Below, piece by piece: positions 1-9,609 of a DNA stretch of 40,391 bases. Within the stretch, counting starts at the first letter, position 1. The number at the start of each line of letters is the position of its first letter. This DNA is from Paludibacteraceae bacterium (lineage in GTDB: Bacteria; Bacteroidota; Bacteroidia; Bacteroidales; Paludibacteraceae), in contig JARKSE010000031.1 of the NCBI GenBank assembly GCA_029974315.1, forward strand, positions 1-40,391. The letters run 5' to 3'. The notes beneath the pieces are model-generated. The model made no database searches. It saw nothing but the letters and a program-made list of their open reading frames with translations, and was not told the origin of the DNA. A program made the position numbers and the translations under genes.

Positions 1-150
1 AAACAGACGGATATGAATGAACACCAGTTGCCAACACGCGGTATAGTTAATTGCCGGTGCAGTGTGTATTCGAGCGGCACAACTCGTATCAAAAGTAGTT
101 GTAACTTGATAGGTAAGTCCTTCGAAATCGGCAACTAACCATACCGCCAT
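1..150 (-). CDS. partial ORF, unknown function, truncated by window edge
   Basis: Minus-strand ATG at 148-150, a few nt after the recQ stop; open to the window edge: MAVWLVADFEGLTYQVTTTFDTSCAARIHTAPAINYTACWQLVFIHIRLF... No family recognised. Confidence 0.35.
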   Translation of the reverse strand, partial: MAVWLVADFEGLTYQVTTTFDTSCAARIHTAPAINYTACWQLVFIHIRLF

Positions 151-153
151 CCG

Positions 154-2082
154 TTATTTCACAGCGAGTTTCATCGCGGTCGTTTGGGTCAATTTTTGAT
201 GATCGAGTAAATGGCGAATCACTTGCAACACCTCTTCTTCAGGCGCTTGCAGTTGTTTCATCAGTTGTGTGATAGACAAGGGCGTTTCTGTCAACAGCGT
301 TACAATCTGCTCTTCCAATTGCACAAAACGTGCCTCTTTCATAGCGCGCGCTTTATGCGCCAAGCAAATATCGCACTGTCCGCATGGCAACGTGTGTTTT
401 TCGCCAAAATAGTTGAGCAACACGCGACTGCGACACACCTCTTTTTCGTTGGCATACGCCAGCACCGAAGCAATACGGTTCACATAACGCTCGCGACGTT
501 CTTCATAGGCCTCTTTGGGAATCACCAACTTGGAACTGTCCTCACGCGAACGCGTATAAATCAAAAAGGGCGTTTTCTTAAAAGGAACGTAAGTGACAAT
601 ATGGTTTTTGTCCAACGTCATCAATTGCTCATAAATGGTTTGACGCGAACGACCTAACCGTTTACCAATCAACTCTTCGTTGATATGAATCATGTCGGTA
701 AACACACCTGTGTACGAACGTAAAATAACCTCTATCAATTCGTCGAGCGCTGGGTTTTTTGTCCGAAATTGATACAACTCCTCACGTTTTACAGTGAACA
801 TCAGTTTCGACGGATTATCCACCTCTTCAGTCAACTCCAAATAACCTGCTAACTCTAAAATTTTCAGAGCGTTATAAGTTGGATTTATAGGTAAATGACA
901 AGTCGTACAAAACAGTTGCAAATTAAACGGATAAACAGCTTGAAACGCCGAACCTACACCTATTTCAAAATAGTCTGCCAGCGCTTGATATGTGGTTTTG
1001 ATGCGTTCTTTATCGGGAAATGTATCGCTAATACGTTTTTTGAGTTTGGTTTCATCTGTTTTGTTGTAAAGCAATATTGCATACGCCCGTTGCTCGTCAC
1101 GCCCCGCACGTCCCGCTTCTTGGAAATAGGCTTCTAACGTATCGGGTAAATCAAGGTGAATAACAGTGCGAACATCAGGCTTATCGATACCCATACCAAA
1201 GGCATTCGTAGCCACAATGACACGACACTCACCCGACTTCCACGCTTGCTGTTTGTAATCTTTTTGTTCATCCGCTAATCCTGCATGGAAATAATCAGCC
1301 GAAATGTTTTGTTGCACCAAAAACTCTGCAATCTCTTTCGTCTTTTTGCGACTCCGCACATACACCACCGAAGTTCCAGGCACACGATGCAAAATATGTA
1401 CTAACTGCTCCAATTTATCCTCAACATAACGCACTACATAAACCAAATTTTTGCGTTCAAAACTTTTTTGAAAGAGATTTTTTTGAGGAAACTTCAAACG
1501 CTCCTGTATGTCGTCCACCACATCAGGCGTAGCTGTAGCCGTAAGTGCTAAGACTGGAACATTGGGCAACAATTGGCGAATTTCAGCTATTTGTAAATAG
1601 GAAGGACGAAAATCGTAACCCCATTGTGAAATACAGTGCGACTCGTCTACTGCAATCATACTCACAGTAAGATGTTTCAGACGAGTTTTGAATAAATCGG
1701 TAGCTAAACGTTCGGGCGACACATACAAAAATTTATAATCACCCAATTCGCAATTATCAAATGCCGCCAAAATTTCGTGCTGCGCCATACCAGAATAGAT
1801 TGCTGTGGCTTTTATCCCGCGCTGTTTCAAGTTTTCCACCTGATCTTTCATCAATGCAATGAGTGGTGTTACCACAATACAAATACCTTCCATAGCCAAA
1901 GCTGGTACTTGAAAAGTGATTGATTTTCCGCCACCAGTAGGCATCAATCCCAACGTGTCTCGCCCACTACCAATAGACTCAATAATATCAAGTTGCAGCG
2001 GACGAAAATCGTCGTACCCCCAATACTCCTTGAGAATATCGTGATACGCTGTATGTGTTGGATTGGAAGTTGATGCGCTCAT
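154..2082 (-). CDS. recQ: ATP-dependent DNA helicase RecQ
   Basis: Motifs MPTGGGKSITFQVPAL, DESHCISQWGYDFRPSY, ATNAFGMGIDKPDVR, QEAGRAGRD and Zn-binding C..CGQCDIC. The ORF reaches 2124, but the internal ATG at 2082 (MSASTSNPTHTAYHDIL) is the more likely start. Confidence 0.95.
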   Translation of the reverse strand: MSASTSNPTHTAYHDILKEYWGYDDFRPLQLDIIESIGSGRDTLGLMPTGGGKSITFQVPALAMEGICIVVTPLIALMKDQVENLKQRGIKATAIYSGMAQHEILAAFDNCELGDYKFLYVSPERLATDLFKTRLKHLTVSMIAVDESHCISQWGYDFRPSYLQIAEIRQLLPNVPVLALTATATPDVVDDIQERLKFPQKNLFQKSFERKNLVYVVRYVEDKLEQLVHILHRVPGTSVVYVRSRKKTKEIAEFLVQQNISADYFHAGLADEQKDYKQQAWKSGECRVIVATNAFGMGIDKPDVRTVIHLDLPDTLEAYFQEAGRAGRDEQRAYAILLYNKTDETKLKKRISDTFPDKERIKTTYQALADYFEIGVGSAFQAVYPFNLQLFCTTCHLPINPTYNALKILELAGYLELTEEVDNPSKLMFTVKREELYQFRTKNPALDELIEVILRSYTGVFTDMIHINEELIGKRLGRSRQTIYEQLMTLDKNHIVTYVPFKKTPFLIYTRSREDSSKLVIPKEAYEERRERYVNRIASVLAYANEKEVCRSRVLLNYFGEKHTLPCGQCDICLAHKARAMKEARFVQLEEQIVTLLTETPLSITQLMKQLQAPEEEVLQVIRHLLDHQKLTQTTAMKLAVK

Positions 2083-2126
2083 AAAAACATATTTAAAATA
2101 GGAGCAGTGTAGCGCACACCACAATT

Positions 2127-2795
2127 TTACCCTTCAAGGGCTTCGTTGAGAAAATCATTGAACGGTTTCATAGCACGAAATACGCTCAATGCTTTTTCAT
2201 GAAAATCGGAAGCTATAAATTCTGCATCACTCACAGGATGTTGCACTATAAAATGTTTGAATTTAAGCCATTCCGCTGCTGGAGAATCTGACGCGAAACC
2301 AGTTGGAACACGCTTTAACGCCTCTGGAGAAACAATTTCATCAAACGCATTTTTAAATGCTTGTACATTGGTAATGGCTACCAACTCTTCGTAGTGAATA
2401 TCTATCGATTCGCGCAACCGCTTCAGCGCAGCAGGCTCTGGGCAATAAATACCTCCACTAAAAAACGATGCATCTGGTTGTATGTGTAAATAGTAACCGC
2501 TTAGCAAACTTTTACGACCGCCATGAGGTGCTATATAAGCACCAAAATGATTTTTATATGGCTGTTTATTCGGCGAAAACCGAATATCGCGATAAATACG
2601 GAAAATACACTCATCAGGCATGAGGTATTTTACACGTTCATCAAATTCGCCAATGCGTGCAATAAACCATGCAACCTCTTCACGAAACGCCTCTAAAGCA
2701 TCTGTGTATCGCTCCTTATTCGCTGCAAACCAGTCGCGATTATTGTTCCCCACTAAATCGTGCAGAAATTTTATAATGAGTTGATTTTTAGTCAT
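2127..2795 (-). CDS. DUF2461 (TIGR02453-type) family protein
   Basis: DWFAANKERYTDALEAFREEV, FRIYRDIRFSPNKQPYKNHFGAYI, GYYLHIQPDASFFSGGIY are typical of DUF2461. The start overlaps the upstream stop by 4 nt. Confidence 0.88.
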   Translation of the reverse strand: MTKNQLIIKFLHDLVGNNNRDWFAANKERYTDALEAFREEVAWFIARIGEFDERVKYLMPDECIFRIYRDIRFSPNKQPYKNHFGAYIAPHGGRKSLLSGYYLHIQPDASFFSGGIYCPEPAALKRLRESIDIHYEELVAITNVQAFKNAFDEIVSPEALKRVPTGFASDSPAAEWLKFKHFIVQHPVSDAEFIASDFHEKALSVFRAMKPFNDFLNEALEG

Positions 2796-4045
2796 TCACT
2801 TACCACAAAACGTGCTGTCAAACGGTTACGTTGCTCAACAAATACCAATCTCTCGCCTACCAATTTATCGACAATTTCTTTGGTGTAGTGACGAATGGTT
2901 ATCAATTCCACATCAGTATTGTATAACACTTCATACTCATCTTGCAACTCAGTTACTAGATTTTTAAATAGCGCAGGATTGTGGTCAATACATAATGAAA
3001 AACTGATTGCCGATGTTTGTATTAAACTCACTTTCAAACGATAACTTGCCAAGATAGCAAAAATTTTGCTCAATTTTTCTTCAGCGATAAATGAAAAATC
3101 TCTGGGTGTTAACGTCAGTAGCACTTGGTTAGCTTTGTTGATATACACCGGTGGCAACTCCATTTTAAACGAGTATTCATTAATAACAGAGCCCTCTTTA
3201 GTTGGATCAACAAATGATTTTACACACAACGGAATTTTTTTGTTTTGGAGCGGTTTTACCGTTTTGGGATGAATCACACTCGCACCACAGTAGGAGAGTT
3301 CTATAGCCTCTTTGTACGATAGTTTTGGGATAACTACAACTTCTGAATACATTTTGGGATCTGCATTCATCACGCCGGGCACATCTTTCCAAATTACCAC
3401 ACTTTCAGCATCGAGTAAATTGGCTAAAATCGCTGCTGTATAATCGGAACCTTCGCGCCCCAATGTCGTTGTTTGATTGGTAATAGTCCCTGCAATAAAT
3501 CCTTGAGTGATATAGTAATCAACTCCCTTAAAATCAAATGCTTCACAAATTAATTGATTGGACAATTCAATATTTACATTGCCTTCACGGTAGTTGTCGT
3601 CTGTTTTAAGTGAGGAACGAATATCTACAAATTTCACATTATCGCCTTGCGATTTAATATATGCCGCCACAATAGTTGTTGAGATAAGTTCACCAAACGA
3701 CACAATGCGGTCATATTCATAATCATAACTCAACGATGGTTTTTGTTTGGTTATGTCACGCAACTCTGTGTAAAGCAAATTCAGTTTAGCATCAACCTCT
3801 GTGCGGTCGATAAAGAGCTCTTTTACAATATCCTCGTGATAATCAACTATGGTTTGTATATTAGCTTCCAAATCTGGCTTACGATTAAAAAAACTATTTA
3901 ACACTTCCTCTAAAGCATTAGTTACCTTACCCATAGCCGAAACTACAATAACTAATTTCTCGTTTTGAGCACGTATGATTTTGTGAAGATTACGAACGCC
4001 TTCTGCATTTTTTACAGAGGCACCACCAAATTTAAAAACTTTCAT
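2792..4045 (-). CDS. aspartate kinase (monofunctional, with ACT-like C-terminal region)
   Basis: MKVFKFGGASVKN, FGELISTTIVAAY, GREGSDYTAAILANLL, IWKDVPGVMNADPK. Confidence 0.92.
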   Translation of the reverse strand: MKVFKFGGASVKNAEGVRNLHKIIRAQNEKLVIVVSAMGKVTNALEEVLNSFFNRKPDLEANIQTIVDYHEDIVKELFIDRTEVDAKLNLLYTELRDITKQKPSLSYDYEYDRIVSFGELISTTIVAAYIKSQGDNVKFVDIRSSLKTDDNYREGNVNIELSNQLICEAFDFKGVDYYITQGFIAGTITNQTTTLGREGSDYTAAILANLLDAESVVIWKDVPGVMNADPKMYSEVVVIPKLSYKEAIELSYCGASVIHPKTVKPLQNKKIPLCVKSFVDPTKEGSVINEYSFKMELPPVYINKANQVLLTLTPRDFSFIAEEKLSKIFAILASYRLKVSLIQTSAISFSLCIDHNPALFKNLVTELQDEYEVLYNTDVELITIRHYTKEIVDKLVGERLVFVEQRNRLTARFVVSE

Positions 4046-4091
4046 AGAGTCAACTAGTTACATTATACAATATTTGTTTTAAACAACGTCA

Positions 4092-4099
4092 CAAAGATA
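4092..4099 (-). promoter_or_regulatory. Bacteroidetes -7 element (TATCTTTG) for the aspartokinase operon
   Basis: Minus strand ATTG-N20-TATCTTTG matches the Bacteroidetes TTG...TAnnTTTG consensus. Confidence 0.55.
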
Positions 4100-4173
4100 T
4101 GTGATAATATTGGATTTTACAATAAGTTTAACAGACTGTTTTACCCGTTTTTCGCTACCTTAACTGCAAAAAA

Positions 4174-4207
4174 TTAAGCGGGCTTAAGAACACTTATCTT
4201 AGCCCGC
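4174..4207 (-). terminator. intrinsic terminator after the ferritin gene
   Basis: GCGGGCTTAAG / CTTAGCCCGC stem; minus-strand 3' side runs into TTAATTTTTT. Confidence 0.65.
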
Positions 4208-4230
4208 CAACATAACATTAACTGTTATTT

Positions 4231-4752
4231 TTATGGCGCTGGAGTTTGTGTTGTATCTACAAAAACACGTGCACCTAACTCTTTATCTAAGTGGTAGATA
4301 CCACCGCTTTTTTCGCCTAACAATTTTATTTGATCAATAATATCGAGTACGCTACTCTCTTCTTCTGTTTGTTCGTCGATAAACCACTGTAACATACTCG
4401 TTGTTGCATGATCTCTTTCAGCCAAAGCAACGTCATAACACTTATGAATCAATTCGGTAACCAAACATTCGTGTTTATAGGTTTCTTCAAACACGTGCAA
4501 CATACTATTCCACTTTTGATCCACTTTTTCAATCGGCTCAAGCTTTACATTACCCGAACGCGTCAACACATAATCATAAAATTTGAGTGCGTGAGATGTC
4601 TCTTCTTGAAATTGAACACGCATCCAATTAGCACACCCTTTCAAACCTTGTTGGTCACACCACGCCGACATACTTAAATACAAATATGCAGACCAAAATT
4701 CTGCGTTGATTTGTTTATTCAAAATCTCTTCAACCTTACTGTTAATTTTCAT
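4231..4752 (-). CDS. non-heme ferritin
   Basis: LNKQINAEFWSAYLYLSMSAWCDQQGLKGCANWMRVQFQEETSHALKFYDYV; Ftn-type ferroxidase residues. Confidence 0.94.
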   Translation of the reverse strand: MKINSKVEEILNKQINAEFWSAYLYLSMSAWCDQQGLKGCANWMRVQFQEETSHALKFYDYVLTRSGNVKLEPIEKVDQKWNSMLHVFEETYKHECLVTELIHKCYDVALAERDHATTSMLQWFIDEQTEEESSVLDIIDQIKLLGEKSGGIYHLDKELGARVFVDTTQTPAP

Positions 4753-4801
4753 AATCTATAGTTTTTTAAAATTAATATCACATACAGCCATTACGCGACT
4801 A

Positions 4802-4809
4802 CAAATATA
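4802..4809 (-). promoter_or_regulatory. Bacteroidetes -7 element (TATATTTG) for ferritin
   Basis: Minus strand TTG-N20-TATATTTG upstream of 4752. Confidence 0.55.
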
Positions 4810-4882
4810 CAGCAAATTTTATCAAAAATCAAGAGTTTTGATTGCTCATTTCAAAGAAAGATAAAATAAATAAAGGAACTGT

Positions 4883-4912
4883 TTTGTGGTCAGAAAAAAT
4901 ATAGTATCTTTG
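4883..4912 (+). promoter_or_regulatory. Bacteroidetes promoter for rplS
   Basis: TTTG (4883-4886), N18, TATCTTTG (4905-4912). Confidence 0.7.
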
Positions 4913-4923
4913 CAGTCCGTTTC

Positions 4924-4966
4924 GTGTAGCCTCTGATAGGAAAAGGGATACCTGTGAATGCTGCAC
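4924..4966 (+). ncRNA. candidate structured 5' leader of rplS
   Basis: Two nested stems: GTGTAGC (4924-4930)/GCTGCAC (4960-4966) and ATAGG (4936-4940)/CCTGT (4951-4955), between the promoter and the rplS ATG. Confidence 0.5.
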
Positions 4967-4994
4967 TAATGTTCAATCAAATCTTTTTATAACA

Positions 4995-5342
4995 ATGGAT
5001 TTAATTAAAGTTGCAGAGCAATCTTTGGCTGTTGAAAACAATCATCCAGCATTCGAAAGTGGTGATACTGTTACAGTTGCTTATCGCATTAAAGAAGGTA
5101 ACAAAGAGCGTGTTCAGTTGTATCGTGGTATTGTTATTAAAATTACAGGACACGGTGACAAAAAACGTTTTACTGTTCGCAAAATGTCGGACAACGTTGG
5201 TGTTGAACGTATTTTCCCACTGGACTCTCCTTTTATCGAAAGCATCGAAGTGAACAAAGTTGGTAAAGTCCGTCGCGCAAAATTGTATTATTTGCGTTCG
5301 CGTACTGGTAAAAAAGCACGTATTAAAGAAAAACGTGTCTAA
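4995..5342 (+). CDS. rplS: 50S ribosomal protein L19
   Basis: [33 protein letters not shown] ... [23 protein letters not shown]. Confidence 0.97.
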   Translation: MDLIKVAEQSLAVENNHPAFESGDTVTVAYRIKEGNKERVQLYRGIVIKITGHGDKKRFTVRKMSDNVGVERIFPLDSPFIESIEVNKVGKVRRAKLYYLRSRTGKKARIKEKRV

Positions 5343-5370
5343 TTTGCCCTTTCAATTTAGAATTTCTCAA

Positions 5371-5400
5371 AAAGTCGTTCCCAAAAGAACGACTTTTTTT
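5371..5400 (+). terminator. intrinsic terminator after rplS
   Basis: AAAGTCGTTC-CCAAAA-GAACGACTTT followed by a T tract. Confidence 0.9.
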
Positions 5401-5447
5401 ATGGACAAGTTAAGATAAACCACTTGATAAAGAGAAGAAGATTGTAT

Positions 5448-5478
5448 TTTGCAGTTGAAAATTATATCATTACCTTTG
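5448..5478 (+). promoter_or_regulatory. Bacteroidetes promoter for the ABC-2 permease gene
   Basis: TTTG (5448-5451), N19, TACCTTTG (5471-5478). Confidence 0.65.
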
Positions 5479-5499
5479 TATTCAAAATAGAATACTTCT

Positions 5500-6807
5500 A
5501 TGAGTAAAATAGGACTTGTTATCGCTCAAGAATATAAAAATCGTGTGGCCAAAAAATCATTTTTGGTGCTCACATTTCTAATGCCACTGCTGTTTGTAGC
5601 GCTCATTTTTACACCGATATGGCTTGCTACATTGACTGATGGCGAGATAAAACAGATTGCTGTTGTTGACCAAACAGGCAAATACGCATCAGTGTTTACC
5701 GACAATGATGCATACACTTTTGAACTCATAGGTGAACCTGTCGATAGTTTGCGAACCAGCGAAAAACGCAGTGATTACGAAGCTATTGTTGTTATTTCAA
5801 AAGATTTAGCCACAACGCCAGAAGCTGTTACAATTTACTCCGAAAAACAGGTCAACATCGAATTAAAAAACTTCATCGAACAAGGGTTAAACAGTTTTGT
5901 CGAAAAGGAAAAACTCTTGTCGCACAATATTCCCAACATCCAAGAAATTATTGACGAATCACAAGCGAACATACGCGTAAACACCATAAAATGGAGCGAA
6001 GATGGTAGTGAAGAAATTTCATCATCTGAAATCGCAGTTGCTATTGGTATGGTTTTCACCATGTTGATTTATATGTTTATTTTCACTTATGGTGCACAAG
6101 TGATGAGTAGCGTGGTACAAGAAAAAATAAACCGCATTGTAGAAGTACTTATTTGCAGTGTTAAACCTTTTGAATTGATGATGGGAAAAATCATCAGTAT
6201 TGCTTTGGTTGGTCTAACACAATTTGCTATTTGGTTGTTCCTCACTGTTGGTTTAGTTGCTGTTGCTGGACAATTTTTAGGAAACTCTATCACTCCTGAA
6301 ACCGCTGTCAGCGTTGAACAGATGAGCGAGGTTGCACAAGCCAGCAGCAAACTTAACTTCGACAACGTTATGGCTATGATTATGTCAGTAAATCCGCTTG
6401 AATTGATTTTTTATTTCATCATCTATTTTATTGGCGGATATCTGTTGTATGCCTCTATTTTCGCAGCTATTGGTTCTGCGGTGGATAATGAAACCGACAC
6501 TCAACAGTTTATGTTACCAGTAACTATTCCCATTATATTCGCCATTTATGCAGCTATTTATGGTGCACAAAATCCAGACGGTCCGTTAGCACTTTGGTGC
6601 TCTATGATTCCTTTTACATCCCCCATCGTAATGATGGTTCGTTTGCCGTTGGGTGTACCGATGTGGGAAAAATTACTCTCTGTGACCATTTTGATTATCT
6701 CTTTTATTGCCACAACATGGATGTCGGCAAAAATTTACCGTACGGGAATTTTGATGTACGGCAAAAAAACAAGCTGGAAAGAGATGTGGAAGTGGATCAG
6801 GTATTAG
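5500..6807 (+). CDS. ABC-2 type transporter permease (NatB-like)
   Basis: N-terminal TM, large extracytoplasmic loop, then YGAQVMSSVVQEKINRIVEVLICSVKPFELMMGKI, typical of ABC2_membrane_3/NatB. Confidence 0.9.
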   Translation: MSKIGLVIAQEYKNRVAKKSFLVLTFLMPLLFVALIFTPIWLATLTDGEIKQIAVVDQTGKYASVFTDNDAYTFELIGEPVDSLRTSEKRSDYEAIVVISKDLATTPEAVTIYSEKQVNIELKNFIEQGLNSFVEKEKLLSHNIPNIQEIIDESQANIRVNTIKWSEDGSEEISSSEIAVAIGMVFTMLIYMFIFTYGAQVMSSVVQEKINRIVEVLICSVKPFELMMGKIISIALVGLTQFAIWLFLTVGLVAVAGQFLGNSITPETAVSVEQMSEVAQASSKLNFDNVMAMIMSVNPLELIFYFIIYFIGGYLLYASIFAAIGSAVDNETDTQQFMLPVTIPIIFAIYAAIYGAQNPDGPLALWCSMIPFTSPIVMMVRLPLGVPMWEKLLSVTILIISFIATTWMSAKIYRTGILMYGKKTSWKEMWKWIRY

Positions 6808-6829
6808 GAAAACCTTTAAAGATGAAATT

Positions 6830-8521
6830 ATGAAACCCATTATTGGAATTTCAGTCAATTATAAAGAACAAACATCGCGCATCGCCGACGCTTACGTACA
6901 AGCTGTACATTTGGCAGGTGGTGTTCCTTTATTAATTCCCGTACTAGACGATAAAGAAACACTTGAAGAAGCTATGCGTCAGGTTGATGGTTTGTTATTA
7001 AGCGGTGGTGCGGATATCGACCCGTCATATTTCAATGAAAAACCAATTCCCGAACTTGGCGACGTAGATCCAAAACGTGATTTTTATGACTATGCTTTGA
7101 TTGATTTTGCTAGTCGTCATCAACTACCGATTTTGGGAATTTGCCGTGGTGTGCAGGTCCTCAATGTCTATTTTGGGGGAACGCTATATCAAGATATTTA
7201 TGCGCAAAACAGTGCAAAATTGCTCAATCACGATCAGTCAGAAGCCCGTCACATTGAGACACATACGGTTACAGTCAAGGCTAACTCTAAACTTAGTCAA
7301 ATTGTTGGTTGCGAACAACTTGGTACAAACACCTTTCATCATCAAGCCATAAAAGATGTTGCGCCAAATTTTAACTCTGTTGCTACCACCTCAGACGGCA
7401 TTTGCGAAGCCATAGAATCGACACATTACCCTATTATCGGTATACAATGGCATCCCGAAAATTTGGCAGTGACCAATAAAAAAGCGCACGTAGCACTTTT
7501 TAAATGGTTGGTCAATGAAGCAACACTCTTTCGCGAAGCACGCATTTTGCATGACACACTCGTTTCTGTTGATTCACATTGCGACACTCCTATGGTTTTT
7601 ACCAACAATATGAATCTCGGCGAACGCACCGAATCTGCATTAGTCGATTTTGTGAAAATGGGTGAAGGACGCTTAGATGCGATATTTATGGCTGCTTACA
7701 TTCCACAAAAAGAACTTGACGGAACCGCCACCAAAGCTGCTAACGATTTGGCTAACGCTATTTTGGAGCGCATACATACACAACTCCAAACCAATAGTGA
7801 CAAGGCTATGTTAGCTCTCACTGCTGATGCTATTGAAGAAGCAAAAAAACTCGGCAAAAAAGCCGTTACACCGGCTTTAGAAAATGGCTATGCTATTGGC
7901 ACCGATTTAAGTCAAGTTGAGCATTTTTACAATGCAGGTGTGCGCTACATCACGCTTTGTCACAATGGCGACAATGCCATTTGCGATTCTGCTGCTAAAA
8001 GTCAGCACACGCATAACGGCATAAGCAATTTTGGTAAACAGGTAATTGCAGAAATGGATCGTTTAGGTATCATGGTTGATATTTCGCACGCTGGAGAAAA
8101 AAGTTTTTGGAACGCTTTGACATATTGTAAAAATCCTATTATTGCATCACATTCGTCGGCACGAGCCTTGTGCGACCATCCACGCAACCTAACCGACGAA
8201 CAACTTAAAGCATTAGCAAAAAAAGGGGGGGTCTGCCAAGTTTGTCTTTACGACGGATTTTTATCACAAACAGAGGCGTCGCTCACAACGGCTATTGATC
8301 ATATTGATCATATTGTAAAAACCGTTGGCATTGATTTTGTAGGTGTTGGTTCAGACTTCGATGGCGGAGGCGGCATTTTAGGATGTCAAGCCAGCAACGA
8401 ACTTATAAACATTACAAAAGAGTTATTACGCAGAGGCTATTCTCACAACGATATTCGCAAAATTTGGGGCGAGAACATACGCCGTGTTATGCGACACGTC
8501 GAAGCTAATGCTCAACTATAA
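6830..8521 (+). CDS. fusion protein: N-terminal class-I-glutamine-amidotransferase-like gamma-glutamyl hydrolase (peptidase C26) and C-terminal membrane/renal dipeptidase-like domain (peptidase M19)
   Basis: C26: LLSGGADIDPSYF, ILGICRGVQVLNVYFGGTLYQDI, IIGIQWHPEN. M19: VDSHCDTP, CHNGDNAICDS, MVDISHAGEKSF, IIASHSSARALCDHPRNLTDEQL, VGVGSDFDGGGG. One continuous frame. Confidence 0.93.
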   Translation: MKPIIGISVNYKEQTSRIADAYVQAVHLAGGVPLLIPVLDDKETLEEAMRQVDGLLLSGGADIDPSYFNEKPIPELGDVDPKRDFYDYALIDFASRHQLPILGICRGVQVLNVYFGGTLYQDIYAQNSAKLLNHDQSEARHIETHTVTVKANSKLSQIVGCEQLGTNTFHHQAIKDVAPNFNSVATTSDGICEAIESTHYPIIGIQWHPENLAVTNKKAHVALFKWLVNEATLFREARILHDTLVSVDSHCDTPMVFTNNMNLGERTESALVDFVKMGEGRLDAIFMAAYIPQKELDGTATKAANDLANAILERIHTQLQTNSDKAMLALTADAIEEAKKLGKKAVTPALENGYAIGTDLSQVEHFYNAGVRYITLCHNGDNAICDSAAKSQHTHNGISNFGKQVIAEMDRLGIMVDISHAGEKSFWNALTYCKNPIIASHSSARALCDHPRNLTDEQLKALAKKGGVCQVCLYDGFLSQTEASLTTAIDHIDHIVKTVGIDFVGVGSDFDGGGGILGCQASNELINITKELLRRGYSHNDIRKIWGENIRRVMRHVEANAQL

Positions 8522-8542
8522 ATTAAACCAAATAACATAAAT

Positions 8543-9025
8543 ATGAAAAAACTTATTGGAGTCATTGCCTTATTTTGCAGTGTGGGTTTATTTGCTCAAA
8601 CTACCGATTCTGCAGCTGTGCGTACGAGTGCGCCAGAAACCTTATTTAGTACATTGGCAGAACCCGACAGTCAAACCAATGCTGTTATCAATGTGTATCT
8701 AAAACCTATTATGCAAAAAGCTATTGAAGCACAAAAAGGGAGTGGTGCTAATGAAACACAACGTGGTTTTCGGGTGCAACTTTTTTCGAGCAACAATGCG
8801 CAACGTGCCAGAGGTGATGCGTTTAATGTGGAAAAAACCATTTTAGATAAAATGCCAAATTTACCCGTGTACGTAACCTACACATCTCCTTTTTGGAAAG
8901 TACGCGTAGGTAACTGCACTACACATGCAGAAGCACAGACGTTACGCCAATATCTTATCGAAAACTTTCCTGAATTTCAAACAGAGACCTATATTGTACC
9001 CGATCAAATAGTACTAAATCAATAA
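8543..9025 (+). CDS. secreted SPOR-domain protein
   Basis: Signal peptide [39 protein letters not shown] ... [22 protein letters not shown]. Confidence 0.85.
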   Translation: MKKLIGVIALFCSVGLFAQTTDSAAVRTSAPETLFSTLAEPDSQTNAVINVYLKPIMQKAIEAQKGSGANETQRGFRVQLFSSNNAQRARGDAFNVEKTILDKMPNLPVYVTYTSPFWKVRVGNCTTHAEAQTLRQYLIENFPEFQTETYIVPDQIVLNQ

Positions 9026-9033
9026 CAAAGATT

Positions 9034-9609
9034 ATGAGCAACACATCGGTTGAAGCCAAAACCGTACAGATAGCGGAATATTATGCAAAAATACTGGAGT
9101 TGTTAGGTGAGGATACTCAACGCGAAGGTTTACTCCGCACACCGCATAGAGTAGCTAAAGCGATGCAATTCATTACACAAGGTTACCTGCAAGATCCCGA
9201 AGAGGTGTTGCGCAGTGCCATGTTCCACGAAGAGTATCAGCAAATGGTGATTGTCAAAGATATTGAATTTTTCTCAATGTGCGAACATCACATGTTGCCA
9301 TTTTTTGGTAAAGCACACGTGGCTTATATTCCAAACCAAACCATTACAGGATTAAGTAAAATTGCGCGTGTGGTCGACATTTATGCCCATCGCTTACAAT
9401 TACAAGAACGATTGACTTTACAAATAAAAGAGTGTATACAAAACACACTTAATCCTATGGGAGTTATGGTGGTTATCGAAGCACAGCACATGTGTATGCA
9501 GATGCGTGGCGTACAAAAACAACACTCTGTTACCACAACCTCCGATTTTACAGGAGCTTTTCAGAGTGCCAAAACACGTGAAGAGTTTATCAATCTCATA
9601 AAACCATGA
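9034..9609 (+). CDS. folE: GTP cyclohydrolase I
   Basis: [60 protein letters not shown]. Confidence 0.96.
   Translation: MSNTSVEAKTVQIAEYYAKILELLGEDTQREGLLRTPHRVAKAMQFITQGYLQDPEEVLRSAMFHEEYQQMVIVKDIEFFSMCEHHMLPFFGKAHVAYIPNQTITGLSKIARVVDIYAHRLQLQERLTLQIKECIQNTLNPMGVMVVIEAQHMCMQMRGVQKQHSVTTTSDFTGAFQSAKTREEFINLIKP

Noticed and set aside
211-657. 148-aa plus-strand ORF
   Set aside because: Antisense to recQ, with no recognisable domain; a shadow ORF of a clearly real gene.
8297-8320. Short tandem GATCATATT repeat
   Set aside because: Encodes DHIDHI within the conserved M19 domain; no evidence of an independent repeat function.
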